From positions 47,304 through 111,303 of the forward strand of contig NZ_LMLZ01000025.1 in the NCBI RefSeq assembly GCF_001422735.1: 64,000 nt of DNA, written 5' to 3'. Below, in pieces: positions 7,476 through 16,759 of this stretch. The DNA comes from Acidovorax sp. Leaf78 (GTDB taxonomy: Bacteria; Pseudomonadota; Gammaproteobacteria; Burkholderiales; Burkholderiaceae_C). The notes beneath the pieces were generated by a model. That model saw nothing but the letters and a program-made list of their open reading frames with translations, did no database searches and was not told the origin of the DNA. A program made the position numbers and the translations under genes. Within the stretch, counting starts at the first letter, position 1; every line of letters starts with the position of its first letter.

Positions 7476-9035
7476 TTATTTGGAGCGCAGGAACAGGCGG
7501 TAGGCCGGGTTCAGCGTCTCTTCCACATACGGGTAGCCCAGCGTGGCCAGGAAGGCGTCGAACGCGGCCTTGTCCTCGGCGGGCACCTGCATGCCCACGA
7601 GGATGCGGCCATAGTCGGCGCCCTGGTTGCGGTAGTGGAACAGGCTGATGTTCCAGGTGGGCTGCATCAGGCTCAGGAACTTGAGCAGCGCGCCGGGGCG
7701 CTCGGGGAAGGTGAAGCGCATCAGCCGCTCGTCCTGCGCCAGTGCCGAATGGCCGCCCACCAGGTGGCGCAGATGCTCCTTGGCCAGTTCGTCGTGGGTG
7801 AGGTCCAGCGCCTCGAAGCCGTGGCGGCCGAAGTTGCCGGCGATCTCCGTCGACTCGCCCCGGCCGTTGGTGGTCAGGCCCACGAACACATGCGCACGGG
7901 ACTCGTCGCTGATGCGGTAGATGAACTCGGTCACGTTGCGCGGGCCGCCGGGCAGGCCGCCCACCACTTCGCAAAAGCGGCGGAAGCTGCCGCGCTCCTC
8001 GGGGATGGTGACGGCGAACAGGGCTTCGCGCTCTTCGCCCACTTCGGCGCGCTCGGCCACGAAGCGCAGGCGGTCGAAGTTCATGTTGGCGCCGCACAGG
8101 ATGGCGGCGTAGGTCTCGCCCGTGGTCTTGTGCTCGGCCACGTACTGCTTGATGGCGGCCACGGCCAGTGCGCCGGCGGGCTCGACGATGCTGCGCGTGT
8201 CCACGAAGATGTCCTTGATGGCTGCGCAGACGGCGTCGGTGTCCACGGTGATGAACTCGTCCACCAGGCCGCTGGCGACGCGGAAGGTCTCTTCACCCAC
8301 GAGCTTGACGGCCGTACCGTCCGAGAACAGGCCGACGTCGGGCAGCGTGACGCGCTGGTGGGCGTTGACGGACTGGATCATCGCGTCCGAGTCGTTCATC
8401 TGCACGCCGATCACCTTGATCTCGGGCCGCACGGCCTTGATGTAGTTGGCCACGCCCGAGACCAGCCCGCCGCCGCCGATGGCCACGAACACCGCATCGA
8501 GCTGGTTGCTGCCCAGACTTTGCAGCTGGCGCAGGATTTCCATCGCAATGGTGCCCTGGCCTGCGATCACGTCCGGGTCGTCGAAGGGGTGCACGAACGT
8601 CAGGCCCTGCTCCTGTTGCAGGCGGGCCGCGTGTTCGTAGGCGTCGGAGTAGCTCTCGCCGTGCAGCACCACATCGCCGCCCAGGGTGCGGACCGCATCG
8701 ATCTTGAGTTGCGGTGTCGTGGTGGGCATGACGATCACCGCGCGCGTGCCCAGCTTGTGGGCGCTCATGGCCACGCCCTGGGCGTGGTTGCCAGCCGACG
8801 CGCAGATCACGCCGCGCGCCAGTTGCTCCGGCGTGAGGTGCGCCATCTTGTTGTAAGCACCGCGCAGCTTGAAGCTGAACACCGGCTGCTGGTCTTCGCG
8901 CTTCAAAAGCACCTTGTTGTGAAGGCGCCGGCTCAGGTTGTTGGCAGGCTCCAGCGCCGACTCGACGGCCACGTCGTACACGCGGGCGGTCAGGATCTTC
9001 TTGAGGTAGTCGGCGGGAGTCAGGTGCTGGGTCAT
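7476..9035 (-). CDS. ilvA: Threonine ammonia-lyase, biosynthetic (IlvA)
   Basis: PLP enzyme converting threonine to 2-oxobutanoate, the first committed step to isoleucine. 519 residues, close to the classical long biosynthetic form. The PLP lysine lies in FSFKLRGAYNK (about K56) and the glycine loop is SAGNHAQGVA. Catalytic domain to about residue 325, then two ACT-like regulatory domains (ERGSFRRFCEVVG and ERPGALLKFLSLM regions) where isoleucine and valine act. ATG 9035 matches the usual start MTQHLTPADYLKKILTARVYDV; upstream in-frame sequence is not conserved-looking. A strong terminator hairpin lies about 115 bases upstream. Confidence 0.97.
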   Translation of the reverse strand: MTQHLTPADYLKKILTARVYDVAVESALEPANNLSRRLHNKVLLKREDQQPVFSFKLRGAYNKMAHLTPEQLARGVICASAGNHAQGVAMSAHKLGTRAVIVMPTTTPQLKIDAVRTLGGDVVLHGESYSDAYEHAARLQQEQGLTFVHPFDDPDVIAGQGTIAMEILRQLQSLGSNQLDAVFVAIGGGGLVSGVANYIKAVRPEIKVIGVQMNDSDAMIQSVNAHQRVTLPDVGLFSDGTAVKLVGEETFRVASGLVDEFITVDTDAVCAAIKDIFVDTRSIVEPAGALAVAAIKQYVAEHKTTGETYAAILCGANMNFDRLRFVAERAEVGEEREALFAVTIPEERGSFRRFCEVVGGLPGGPRNVTEFIYRISDESRAHVFVGLTTNGRGESTEIAGNFGRHGFEALDLTHDELAKEHLRHLVGGHSALAQDERLMRFTFPERPGALLKFLSLMQPTWNISLFHYRNQGADYGRILVGMQVPAEDKAAFDAFLATLGYPYVEETLNPAYRLFLRSK

Positions 9036-9149
9036 GGCGGGCAGGCAGGCTGTGGAGCGCCGCCGGTTGGCGGGGCTCACATCATAGAGGGTGGGCCTTT
9101 GGGGGCTGGACCAGTGCTGTGTGCCGCCCATGGCCAGACGCAGCCGGGC

Positions 9150-9182
9150 AAAAAAAAGCCCCGGGCCGTAAGGCCAGGGGCT
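9150..9182 (-). terminator. Strong intrinsic terminator upstream of ilvA (leader attenuator or sRNA end)
   Basis: On the minus strand: AGCCCC-T-GGCC, loop TTAC, GGCC-C-GGGGCT, then eight U. No minus-strand gene ends here; the next gene to the right is on the plus strand. The hairpin must therefore end either a short independent RNA or a leader of ilvA. Confidence 0.85.
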
Positions 9183-9406
9183 GAATCCATCCTTTGAGGA
9201 GATGGAGGAGACAATCGGTGCGTGGCAGGCCGTGAACGCGGAGCACTTCAGGCCGTGCCGTCTGCATCTTCAGCAATCACTGAAAAAAGCAGCGCATGTC
9301 CAGAAGTTTACCGCGAGACTTGTTGCGATGCAGCAAAATCTGCAGCAAATTCCCGCCGCGCGGTCAATCCGTGCGAAAAAAACCACGTCATCAAGGAGAA
9401 ACATCA

Positions 9407-9856
9407 ATGGAATGCACAGTCAGCTGGACCGGTGGCGCAGGAACGCGCTCGGGCATGGGCTTCGTGGCCGAGACCGGCAGCGGCCACGTCCTCACCATGG
9501 ACGGCGCGCCCGATGCCGCCAACCCGGCCAACGGCGGCCAGAACCTGGCGCCCCGGCCCATGGAGACCGTGCTGGCGGGGACGGGCGGCTGCACGGCCTA
9601 CGACGTGGTGCTGATCTTGAAGCGCGGCCGCCACGACGTGCGTGGCTGCAGCGTCAAGCTGACCACCGAGCGCGCGCAGACCGATCCGAAGGTGTTCACC
9701 AAGATCCACATGCATTTCACGGTGACGGGCAAGGCCATTCCGGCCGTGGCCGTGGAGCGCGCCATTGCCATGAGCCACGACAAGTACTGCTCGGCCAGCA
9801 TCATGCTGGGCAAGACGGCTGAAATCACGACCGGGTTCGAGGTGCTGGAGGCCTGA
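9407..9856 (+). CDS. OsmC family peroxiredoxin-like protein
   Basis: OsmC/Ohr-fold protein, a family that reduces organic hydroperoxides with two cysteines. 149 residues; the ATG at 9407 follows a good ribosome site (AAGGAG at about 9393). Cys62 lies in GTGGCTAYDV and Cys128 in DKYCSASIM, the two positions expected for the redox pair. This is the YhfA-like branch rather than classical Ohr, so the physiological substrate is unknown. Single gene, convergent with coq7. Confidence 0.9.
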   Translation: MECTVSWTGGAGTRSGMGFVAETGSGHVLTMDGAPDAANPANGGQNLAPRPMETVLAGTGGCTAYDVVLILKRGRHDVRGCSVKLTTERAQTDPKVFTKIHMHFTVTGKAIPAVAVERAIAMSHDKYCSASIMLGKTAEITTGFEVLEA

Positions 9857-9999
9857 TTTGAAGCGCTGCCGGTCCACTGGCGGGGGGGTGGCCGGCCCCC
9901 TGGTCCCCCTTGTTACCTCATGGACCGGCCATTCTCCCGGCCAGGGTGAACTGGCTGGCTGGCTGACTGATCGGCCCGGCCGGGCCGAGTCGATCTGGC

Positions 10000-10617
10000 T
10001 CAGAGGTAGTGCGCCGTCGTGGTCATCACCTTGGCCGCCACCTTCATCGCCGCGCGGGCTGGGAACGGCAGCTCCACGGCCCCGGAGGCGCGGGCCTGCG
10101 CGGCATGGCGCTCTTCATCGTCCTTCATCCGGGCCACTACGGCGCGTGAGGGCACATCCTGCACCGGGAGCCGGTGCAAATGGCTGGCCAGATGCGCCGC
10201 CACCTGTTTTTCCGTTTCTGCAACGAACCCCAGGCTGGCGCGGTCACTGATCTTGGCCGCCACCAGTCCCAGCGCAAATGCCCCTGTGAACCACAGGGGG
10301 TTGAGCAGGCTGGGCCGCGAACTCAGGGCATCCAGCCGCTGCTGGGTCCATGCCAAGTGGTCCGTCTCTTCACGCGCTGCTTCCAGCAAATGGGCGCGCA
10401 GCGCGGCGTCGCGCGTCACCGCCGCCTGGGCGGTGTAGAGCGCCTGGGCGCACACTTCGCCCACATGGTTGACGCGCATCAACGCACCCGCCAGCCGTTT
10501 GTCGGCAGGGCTCAGGGAGGGCTCAGCCAGGCCGTGCGCCGGCGTCGGTGCGCCTGCGCGGGGCTTGGCGAAAAGTGTGCGGAGCGCGTTATCGGCCGCA
10601 GTGAGCAAAGAATCCAT
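10000..10617 (-). CDS. coq7: 2-polyprenyl-3-methyl-6-methoxy-1,4-benzoquinone monooxygenase (Coq7)
   Basis: Di-iron hydroxylase for the penultimate ring hydroxylation in ubiquinone synthesis. 205 residues. Di-iron ligands lie in [10 protein letters not shown] (E54), REETDHL (E84, H87), AETEKQV (about E136) and DDEERHA (E168/E169, H171). Start ATG 10617 gives [20 protein letters not shown], typical of beta-proteobacterial Coq7. Monocistronic, divergent from the porin. Confidence 0.95.
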   Translation of the reverse strand: MDSLLTAADNALRTLFAKPRAGAPTPAHGLAEPSLSPADKRLAGALMRVNHVGEVCAQALYTAQAAVTRDAALRAHLLEAAREETDHLAWTQQRLDALSSRPSLLNPLWFTGAFALGLVAAKISDRASLGFVAETEKQVAAHLASHLHRLPVQDVPSRAVVARMKDDEERHAAQARASGAVELPFPARAAMKVAAKVMTTTAHYL

Positions 10618-10934
10618 GGTTGCTTTCGGAATGACAAGGGTCTGGAAACACAAGTTGCACATGGATACATGTGCGCGCTCTTGTTTTTGGGCTTGTCGCA
10701 AGGCGAAGAAGCGATTTTGCCGGTGCGCACTTAAATGTTGCAACACTGCAACGGATTTCCCCTTTCGGGCCGATTGTGGGTGAATTCCTTTGCGAAACCC
10801 GGCTGGGTCTGGTGCAATAAGAACAACTTCCCCACCAGGAGGTTGGCCCGGGGAACCGGCGGGACTGTGCAGGTGTGCATTCACCATAGACCCCCCGTAC
10901 CGGCGCCCTATGTTTAACCTTGGAGTAACTCGCA
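10618..10934. other. Divergent regulatory region between coq7 and the porin gene
   Basis: 317 bases without a credible gene. It holds the proposed porin promoter at 10790-10818 and the untranslated leader. Nothing else recognised. Confidence 0.6.
10790..10818 (+). promoter_or_regulatory. Putative sigma-70 promoter of the porin gene
   Basis: TTGCGA at 10790, 17-base spacer, TGCAAT at 10813. This would leave an untranslated leader of about 110 bases before the ATG at 10935, which has GGAG at about 10921. Confidence 0.5.
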
Positions 10935-11981
10935 ATGAAAAAATCCCTGATTGCCCTGGCTGTGCTGGCTGCTTCCGGCGCTGCAATGGCTCAATCTTCC
11001 GTGACCCTGTTCGGCGTGGTTGATGCAACCTACGCTTACGGTAACGGCAGCGTCGCTAACCGTTCGCAACTGACGAACTCCGGCTACAACAGCAGCCGTC
11101 TGGGTTTCCGTGGCGTTGAAGATCTGGGTGGCGGTCTGTCCGCTTCGTTCTGGCTGGAAGCTGGTCTGAACAACGACAACGGCACCGGCGGCGTTACCAA
11201 CACCAACAACCAAGCGGCTACCAGCTCTGGCGGCGGCCTGACTTTCAACCGTCGTTCGACGGTCAGCCTGAACGGCGGCTTCGGTGAAGTGCGTCTGGGC
11301 CGTGACTACACCCCACAATTCTGGAACCTGACCGTGTTCGATCCGTTCGGCACGAACGGCGTTGGCACGACCGTGACCCAAACGGCTAACCTGGGTGGCC
11401 CAACCAACACCCGCGCTTCGAACGCCATCGGCTACTTCCTGCCAGGCAATCTGGGCGGCTTCTACGGCCAAGCACAGTACTACATGGGTGAAAACCTGAG
11501 CAACGCTGCCAACAAGAAGGACGGCAACGGCCTGGCAGCTCGCGTTGGTTACGCTAACGGCCCCATCAATGTGGCCCTGGCTCTCTCGCAAACCAAGTTC
11601 CTGAATGCAGACATCAAGTCCTGGAACCTGGGTGGTCAGTACGATCTGGGCGTTGCCAAGATCATGGCTCACTACAACCAAGACGACGTGAAGAACGGAC
11701 CTGAAGGCAAGGGCTTCCTGATCGGTGGTCTGGTTCCTGTTGGCGCCGGCGAAGTCCGCCTGTCGTACTCCACGTACGAAATCGAAGTTCCCGGTGCAGA
11801 TCCACGTGCGAACAAGTTCGCTCTGGGCTATGTCCACAACCTGTCGAAGCGCACCGCTGTGTACGCTACTGTTGCTGCTGTGAAGAACAAGAATGGCTCC
11901 GCCATCGCTCTGAACAACGCAGTGACCGCAGCTGGCCGCAACTCCAGCGGTTACGACTTCGGTATCCGCCACAGCTTCTAA
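10935..11981 (+). CDS. Major outer-membrane porin, Omp32-like (Gram-negative porin family)
   Basis: Trimeric 16-stranded diffusion porin. 348 residues with signal peptide [19 protein letters not shown] and mature start [17 protein letters not shown], typical of comamonad anion-selective porins. Ends in the aromatic signature [10 protein letters not shown] with C-terminal Phe needed for BAM assembly. Codon use differs from its neighbours (many GCT, GGT, CGT, AAC, lower GC3), as expected for a very highly expressed gene. Own promoter and strong terminator, so monocistronic. Confidence 0.97.
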   Translation: MKKSLIALAVLAASGAAMAQSSVTLFGVVDATYAYGNGSVANRSQLTNSGYNSSRLGFRGVEDLGGGLSASFWLEAGLNNDNGTGGVTNTNNQAATSSGGGLTFNRRSTVSLNGGFGEVRLGRDYTPQFWNLTVFDPFGTNGVGTTVTQTANLGGPTNTRASNAIGYFLPGNLGGFYGQAQYYMGENLSNAANKKDGNGLAARVGYANGPINVALALSQTKFLNADIKSWNLGGQYDLGVAKIMAHYNQDDVKNGPEGKGFLIGGLVPVGAGEVRLSYSTYEIEVPGADPRANKFALGYVHNLSKRTAVYATVAAVKNKNGSAIALNNAVTAAGRNSSGYDFGIRHSF

Positions 11982-12023
11982 TATCAAAACTGGCTTATGG
12001 CCAGTTGAGATATCAAAGCAAAG

Positions 12024-12052
12024 AAAAAGCCACCTTCGGGTGGCTTTTTTTT
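12024..12052 (+). terminator. Intrinsic terminator of the porin gene
   Basis: GCCACC-TTCG-GGTGGC stem flanked by A5 and T8, so it could work on both strands. A second hairpin (AACTGGC-TTAT-GGCCAGTT) lies at about 11987-12006. Confidence 0.95.
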
Positions 12053-12093
12053 GTCTGCTCGAAAAGCTTGCGAAAGACAGTGCGTGCTTGAGT

Positions 12094-12149
12094 GTGAATA
12101 CGTGAATACGTGAATACGTGAACATGTGAACACGTGAGTGCGTGAGTCG
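12094..12149. repeat. Tandem repeat, seven units of 8 bases
   Basis: Units GTGAATAC (three times), GTGAACAT, GTGAACAC, GTGAGTGC, GTGAGTCG. The first three are identical and the rest drift. Confidence 0.9.
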
Positions 12150-12585
12150 TGCGATCAGCGAGGGGTCAGAGCACATCGCAAAGAGGCTGCGCACCCTGTC
12201 CCGTTATTGGGGCATCGCGGCTATTGTCTGGTGCCCAGACCGCTCGACAAGCTTGCACATGGATGCTGCTGCGCCACGGCCATCCATCAAGTCCGCAGAG
12301 CCTCTGGTTTCTTCGTCGGATATCAGTGGTAACTCCGTGCACATCAAGACGGCCAAAGCGGCACAACCCGGTTGATTTGGCCCCTCCATCCGCAGCATTC
12401 GACGGGTTCGCAGCCGCCGCGCGACTTGATATGGCTGTCACGTATTTCTTGGCACCATCTTTGCATGCAGTACAGGGTCGAAACGGCTTTCATAGGCCCT
12501 TCAGGACACCCGGGATTCAGGGATTTCCCGTTGGCTATAGAGCAACCTTTACTGCATAGTAAAACTTTTAAATCTAGAGGGTTCC

Positions 12586-14166
12586 ATGAAACTCAAATAC
12601 AGTCTTTTGTCGGTGGCTGCGGCTGCAGCCGTGCTGGCGTCGCCAGCGTTGCATGCCAAGCCATTCAAATGGGCAAGCCAGGGAGAGATCTCGACGTGGG
12701 ACATCCATTCCCAGAACAACGCGCTGCAAAACGGCATTCACGCGAACGTGTACGAGACCCTGGTTTACTACAACAGCAAGACGTTTGATGTGGAGCCCGT
12801 GCTGGCCACCTCCTGGAAGGAAGTGAGCCCCACGCAGGTGCGTTTTACCCTGCGCCAGGGCGTCAAGTTCCATGATGGGTCGACACTGACCACCGACGAC
12901 GCGGTCTACTCCATCCAGCGCGCGATGGCCAAGACCTCCAACTTCACGCCCTACGTGCAGGGCATCAGCAAGGTCAACAAGGTCGACGCACAGACCTTCG
13001 ACGTGATCCTGTCCGCACCCAACCCCGTGCTGCTGCGCCAGATGACCGAGCTGCGCATCATGAGCAAGGCCTGGGCCGAAAAGAACAAGTCGGTCGAACC
13101 CAAGGACATCAAGGGCTCGGACGAAAACTTCGCCCACCGCAATGCCATGGGCACCGGCCCTTACACGTTGGACTCGTGGCAGCCTGACGTGAAGATGGTG
13201 TTCAAGCGCAACCCCAACTGGTGGGGCAAGATGGACGGCAACGTGACCGAGATCACCTACACGCCGATCAAGTCCAATGCGACGCGGATCGCCGCGTTGA
13301 TCTCTGGCGAAGTCGACATGGTGCTTGACCCCACACCCCAGGATCTGGGCCGCCTGCGCGCCAGCCCTGACCTCAAGGTGATCGACGGCATCGAGAACCG
13401 CACCATCTTCCTGGGCATGGACCAGTTCCGCGAAGAACTGCCAGGCTCCAACATCAAGGGCAAGAACCCGCTCAAGGACGTGCGCGTGCGCAAGGCCCTG
13501 TACCAGGCCATCGACGCGGACACCATCTCGCGCAACATCATGCGCGGTCTGGGCAAGCCCACTGGCACCATCGTGGCACCCCAGGTGGCGGGCTACACCG
13601 AAGCCGTGGGCAAGCGCTTCCCGTACAGCGTCGAGGCTTCCAAGAAGCTGCTGGCCGAAGCCGGCTACCCCGATGGCTTCGAAGTGGACTTCGCCTGCCC
13701 GAACAACCGCTACATCAACGACGAAGCTATCTGCCAGGCCGTGACCGCGATGTGGTCGCGCGTGGGCGTGAAGGCCAAGCTGCGCACCTTGCCGCTGGTC
13801 AACTACTTCCCGATGATCCAGCGCTACGAAGCCAGCATCTACATGCTGGGCTGGGGCGTGCCGACCTTCGACGCGCTGTACAGCCTGCAATCGCTCACCC
13901 GCTCGGTGGGCCAGGGCGGCGACGGCAACTACAACGTGGGCCGCTACAGCAACCAGCGCATGGACTATCTGGTCGACCGCATCAAGGCAGAGACGGACGC
14001 ACCTGTGCGCACCCGCATGCTGACCGAAGCGCTGCAGCTGTCCAACGACACCGTGTCCCACCTTCCTTTGCATGACCAGGTGATCCCATGGGCCATGAAG
14101 AAGAACGTGGAGCTTGTCCACCGCGCCGATAACCGCGTGGATATGCGTACGGTCAAGGTGAACTGA
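12586..14166 (+). CDS. Peptide-type ABC transporter substrate-binding protein (SBP_bac_5), copy 1
   Basis: Periplasmic binding protein of the DppA/OppA class. 526 residues with a Sec signal peptide cut at about ALHA-KPF (residue 24). Family motifs: VYETLVYYN, KFHDGSTLTTDDAVYSI, GTGPYTLDSW, AGYPDGFEVDF and the C-terminal HDQVIPWAMKKNVE. First gene of a seven-gene operon; an internal hairpin follows it. A second, clearly related binding protein lies four kilobases downstream. The ligand cannot be read from sequence; the M20 hydrolase nearby suggests short peptides or N-acyl amino acids. Confidence 0.93.
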   Translation: MKLKYSLLSVAAAAAVLASPALHAKPFKWASQGEISTWDIHSQNNALQNGIHANVYETLVYYNSKTFDVEPVLATSWKEVSPTQVRFTLRQGVKFHDGSTLTTDDAVYSIQRAMAKTSNFTPYVQGISKVNKVDAQTFDVILSAPNPVLLRQMTELRIMSKAWAEKNKSVEPKDIKGSDENFAHRNAMGTGPYTLDSWQPDVKMVFKRNPNWWGKMDGNVTEITYTPIKSNATRIAALISGEVDMVLDPTPQDLGRLRASPDLKVIDGIENRTIFLGMDQFREELPGSNIKGKNPLKDVRVRKALYQAIDADTISRNIMRGLGKPTGTIVAPQVAGYTEAVGKRFPYSVEASKKLLAEAGYPDGFEVDFACPNNRYINDEAICQAVTAMWSRVGVKAKLRTLPLVNYFPMIQRYEASIYMLGWGVPTFDALYSLQSLTRSVGQGGDGNYNVGRYSNQRMDYLVDRIKAETDAPVRTRMLTEALQLSNDTVSHLPLHDQVIPWAMKKNVELVHRADNRVDMRTVKVN

Positions 14167-14183
14167 TTTATTCTCGACACACT

Positions 14184-14213
14184 GAGAGCAAGGGCCCCAG
14201 GGCCCTTGCTCTC
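14184..14213 (+). terminator. Hairpin between binding protein and permease (partial terminator)
   Basis: Perfect 14-base inverted repeat (GAGAGCAAGGGCCC / GGGCCCTTGCTCTC) with a 2-base loop, followed by TTTGGTTT. Such a stem can stabilise the upstream binding-protein message and reduce read-through into the permease. Confidence 0.7.
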
Positions 14214-14304
14214 TTTGGTTTAGTTTGACGACGTATTGCCCACCGGCGTCCCCGCCATCAAAAGTGGCTGCGGCGTCCCTATCGAACACTCACTCGACTT
14301 CCCG

Positions 14305-15285
14305 ATGCTCGCCTTTATATTGCGCCGCCTGATCCAGGCTGTGATTGTCATGGTCACGGTGGCCTTCATCTCCTTCATGCTGTTCCAGTATGTGGGCGAC
14401 CCCGTGGTGTTCCTTTTGGGGCAGGATGCCACCGCTGACCAGATCCGGGAGCTGCGCGCTTCCCTGGGCCTGGACAAACCCTTCTTCGTACAGTTCTGGC
14501 ACTTCCTCGTGAACGCAGCACAGGGCGAATTCGGCCTGAGTCTGCGCCAGGGTGCCAAAGTGTCCCGCCTCATCGCAGAACGCTTTCCGGCGACGCTGGA
14601 GCTGGCGCTTGTGGCGGCCGTGCTGGCGCTGGTCATTGGTGTGCCCATGGGTGTGTATGCAGCGCTCAAGCGCGGCACCTTCGCCAGCCAGCTGTTCATG
14701 ACGCTGTCGCTGCTGGGTGTGTCGCTGCCGACCTTCCTCATCGGCATCCTGCTCATCCTGGTGTTTGCGGTCACGCTGGGCTGGTTCCCAAGCTTCGGCC
14801 GGGGCGAGGTGGTGCAGCTGGGCTGGTGGAGCACGGGCCTGCTCAAGGCCAAGGGCTGGCACCACATCACGCTGCCGGCCATCACGCTGGCGATCTTCCA
14901 GCTCACGCTGATCATGCGGCTGGTGCGCGCCGAGATGCTGGAAGTGCTGCGCACCGACTACATCAAGTTTGCCCGCGCCCGCGGCCTGTCCAACCGGGCC
15001 ATCCACTTCGGCCACGCGCTCAAGAACACGCTGGTGCCCGTGATGACCATCACCGGGCTGCAGCTCGGTGGCCTGATCGCATTTGCCATCATCACCGAGA
15101 CCGTGTTCCAGTGGCCCGGCATGGGCCTGCTGTTCATCCAGGCCGTGACGTTCGCCGACATCCCCGTGATGGCCGCTTACCTGTGCCTGATCGCCCTCAT
15201 CTTTGTGGTGATCAACCTGGTGGTCGACCTGCTGTATTTCGCCGTGGACCCCCGTCTGCGCGTGGGCAAGGCAGGGGGGCACTGA
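14305..15285 (+). CDS. Peptide-type ABC transporter permease, DppB-like
   Basis: Inner-membrane permease of the binding-protein-dependent type. 326 residues from ATG 14305 (MLAFILRRLIQAVIVMVTVAF), about six membrane segments. The EAA loop is visible at about residues 225-245 (KFARARGLSNRAIHFGHALKN) and the C-terminus has the DppB pattern YFAVDPRLR. An upstream in-frame ATG at 14236 would add non-conserved residues and is rejected. Partner of the DppC-like permease at 18484. Confidence 0.93.
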   Translation: MLAFILRRLIQAVIVMVTVAFISFMLFQYVGDPVVFLLGQDATADQIRELRASLGLDKPFFVQFWHFLVNAAQGEFGLSLRQGAKVSRLIAERFPATLELALVAAVLALVIGVPMGVYAALKRGTFASQLFMTLSLLGVSLPTFLIGILLILVFAVTLGWFPSFGRGEVVQLGWWSTGLLKAKGWHHITLPAITLAIFQLTLIMRLVRAEMLEVLRTDYIKFARARGLSNRAIHFGHALKNTLVPVMTITGLQLGGLIAFAIITETVFQWPGMGLLFIQAVTFADIPVMAAYLCLIALIFVVINLVVDLLYFAVDPRLRVGKAGGH

Positions 15286-15295
15286 TGAACTTTCC

Positions 15296-15425
15296 CCTGA
15301 GTCGCTTCGCGCCATCTCCCCAGAGTGGGGACGCCCGCACCGCAAGGGCTGGACACGCCGCCTGCGCGGCGGGGCGGCCCTTGCGCGGGAGCGCTGGCCT
15401 GGGCCGCGCCGGTTTCGCCGGCTGT
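15296..15425. repeat. Intergenic repeat between permease and M20 hydrolase
   Basis: Begins CCCTGAGTCGCTTCGCGCC, as the gspJ-leader and edd-eda copies do in complement or directly, then a GC hairpin (CGCCTGCGCGGCGGGGCG). It fills the 171-base gap in the operon. Confidence 0.65.
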
Positions 15426-15456
15426 GGGTGTTGCACGAACTTTCTGGACGCCTGAA

Positions 15457-16674
15457 ATGCAGTCGCTGAAATACAAAGCCGGAGGCCGGGCGTTCGCGCA
15501 GATCGCGCAGTTCCACCCCGAGCTGACCGCGCTGCGCCGCGACCTGCATGCGCACCCCGAACTGGGCTTTGAAGAGATCTACACCGGGCACCGGGTCAAG
15601 GAAGCCCTCCGCGTGTGCGGCGTGGACGAGATCCACGAAGGCATCGGTCGCACCGGCATCGTCGCCACCATCCGGGGGCGCAGCACCTCCAGCGGCAGCA
15701 TGGTCGGCCTGCGCGCAGACATGGATGCACTGCCCCTGGCCGAACACAACGACTTCTCCTGGAAGTCGTGCAAGCCCGGCCTGATGCACGGCTGCGGCCA
15801 CGACGGCCACACCGCCATGCTGGTGGGCGCTGCGCGCTACCTGGCCGAGAGCCGCAATTTCGACGGCACGGCAGTGCTGGTGTTCCAGCCCGGCGAAGAA
15901 GGCCTGGCGGGCGCACGCGTGATGATGGAAGACGGCCTGTTCGACCGGTTTCCGGTGCAGTCCATCTACGCCATGCACAACTGGCCCGCGATGAAGCCCG
16001 GCACGGTGGGCATCAACTCCGGCCCCATGATGGCTGCGGCCGACCGCTTCACCATCGAGATCACAGGCCGCGGCGGCCATGGCGCCCATGCCTACCAGAC
16101 GGTGGACGTGCTCGTGGTGGCGGCCCACATCATCACGGCGGCGCAAAGCATCGTGTCGCGCAATGTGCGCCCCATCGAAAGCGCCGTGGTCAGCATCTGC
16201 GCGGCGCAGGCGGGCGACCTGGGCGCCTTCAGCGTGCTGCCCGGTTCCGCCACGCTGGTGGGCACCGTGCGCACCTTCGACCCTGTCGTGCAGGAGATGG
16301 TGGAAAAGCGTCTCAAGGAGCTGTGCAACGCCATCGCCCTGGGCTTCGGCGCCACCGCCACCGTGCACTACGAACGCATCTACCCCGCCACCATCAACAG
16401 CGAGAGCGAGGCCGTCTTCGCGGGCGATGTGGCCGAATCGCTGCTGGGCGCAGACCATGTGGTGCGCGACCTCGAACCCAGCATGGGCGCGGAAGACTTC
16501 TCCTTCATGCTCCAGACCCGCCCCGGTGCCTACCTGCGCATCGGCCAGGGCACGGGTGCCAGCGGCAGCGCGCTGCACAACAGCCGCTACGACTTCAACG
16601 ACGACATCCTGCCGCTCGGTGCTGCACTGCACGCAAGCCTGATCGAGCAGTCGATGCCTTTGGCAATGCCCTGA
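15457..16674 (+). CDS. M20 family amidohydrolase (hippurate hydrolase/aminoacylase-like)
   Basis: Zinc hydrolase of the M20D group, cytosolic, cleaving N-acyl amino acids or peptides. 405 residues from ATG 15457. Metal and catalytic residues: GLRADMDALP (residues 84-93), HGCGHDGH (111-118, including C113), PGEEG with the general-base Glu at 147/148, MHNW, and MGAEDFSF near the C-terminus. Lying inside a peptide-type ABC operon, it probably hydrolyses the imported compound. An earlier ATG (15325) would translate repeat DNA and is unlikely. Confidence 0.92.
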   Translation: MQSLKYKAGGRAFAQIAQFHPELTALRRDLHAHPELGFEEIYTGHRVKEALRVCGVDEIHEGIGRTGIVATIRGRSTSSGSMVGLRADMDALPLAEHNDFSWKSCKPGLMHGCGHDGHTAMLVGAARYLAESRNFDGTAVLVFQPGEEGLAGARVMMEDGLFDRFPVQSIYAMHNWPAMKPGTVGINSGPMMAAADRFTIEITGRGGHGAHAYQTVDVLVVAAHIITAAQSIVSRNVRPIESAVVSICAAQAGDLGAFSVLPGSATLVGTVRTFDPVVQEMVEKRLKELCNAIALGFGATATVHYERIYPATINSESEAVFAGDVAESLLGADHVVRDLEPSMGAEDFSFMLQTRPGAYLRIGQGTGASGSALHNSRYDFNDDILPLGAALHASLIEQSMPLAMP

Positions 16675-16759
16675 GCGCTGGCCGCTTCGCGCACTGCCTT
16701 ATCCCATTCCCCTGGATGTACACCCCTTCCGCATCCTTTTTCACCACGAGGAGATTTCC

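Larger units (their letters stand above)
11982..12585. other. Long intergenic region between porin and peptide ABC operon
   Basis: About 600 bases with lower GC than its surroundings. It holds the porin terminator, an 8-base tandem repeat tract and about 430 bases with no supported gene. Short open frames here have no recognisable features. The AT-rich last 60 bases probably carry the promoter of the downstream operon. Confidence 0.6.

Noticed and set aside
10914..12194. Long open frame antisense to the porin gene (426 codons)
   Set aside because: Shadow of the porin in a GC-biased region; no family features, and the porin has signal peptide, C-terminal Phe and expression-biased codons.
12149..12559. 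136-codon open frame in the porin to ABC operon gap
   Set aside because: No ribosome site, domain or composition signal; overlaps other equally open frames.
12574..14289. 571-codon open frame antisense to the first binding protein
   Set aside because: Composition (His, Val, Arg, Gln-rich) typical of antisense translation of GC-rich genes; no motif.
14290..16632. 780-codon open frame antisense to permease and M20 gene
   Set aside because: Spans two well-supported genes and an intergenic repeat; His/Gln/Arg-rich shadow.
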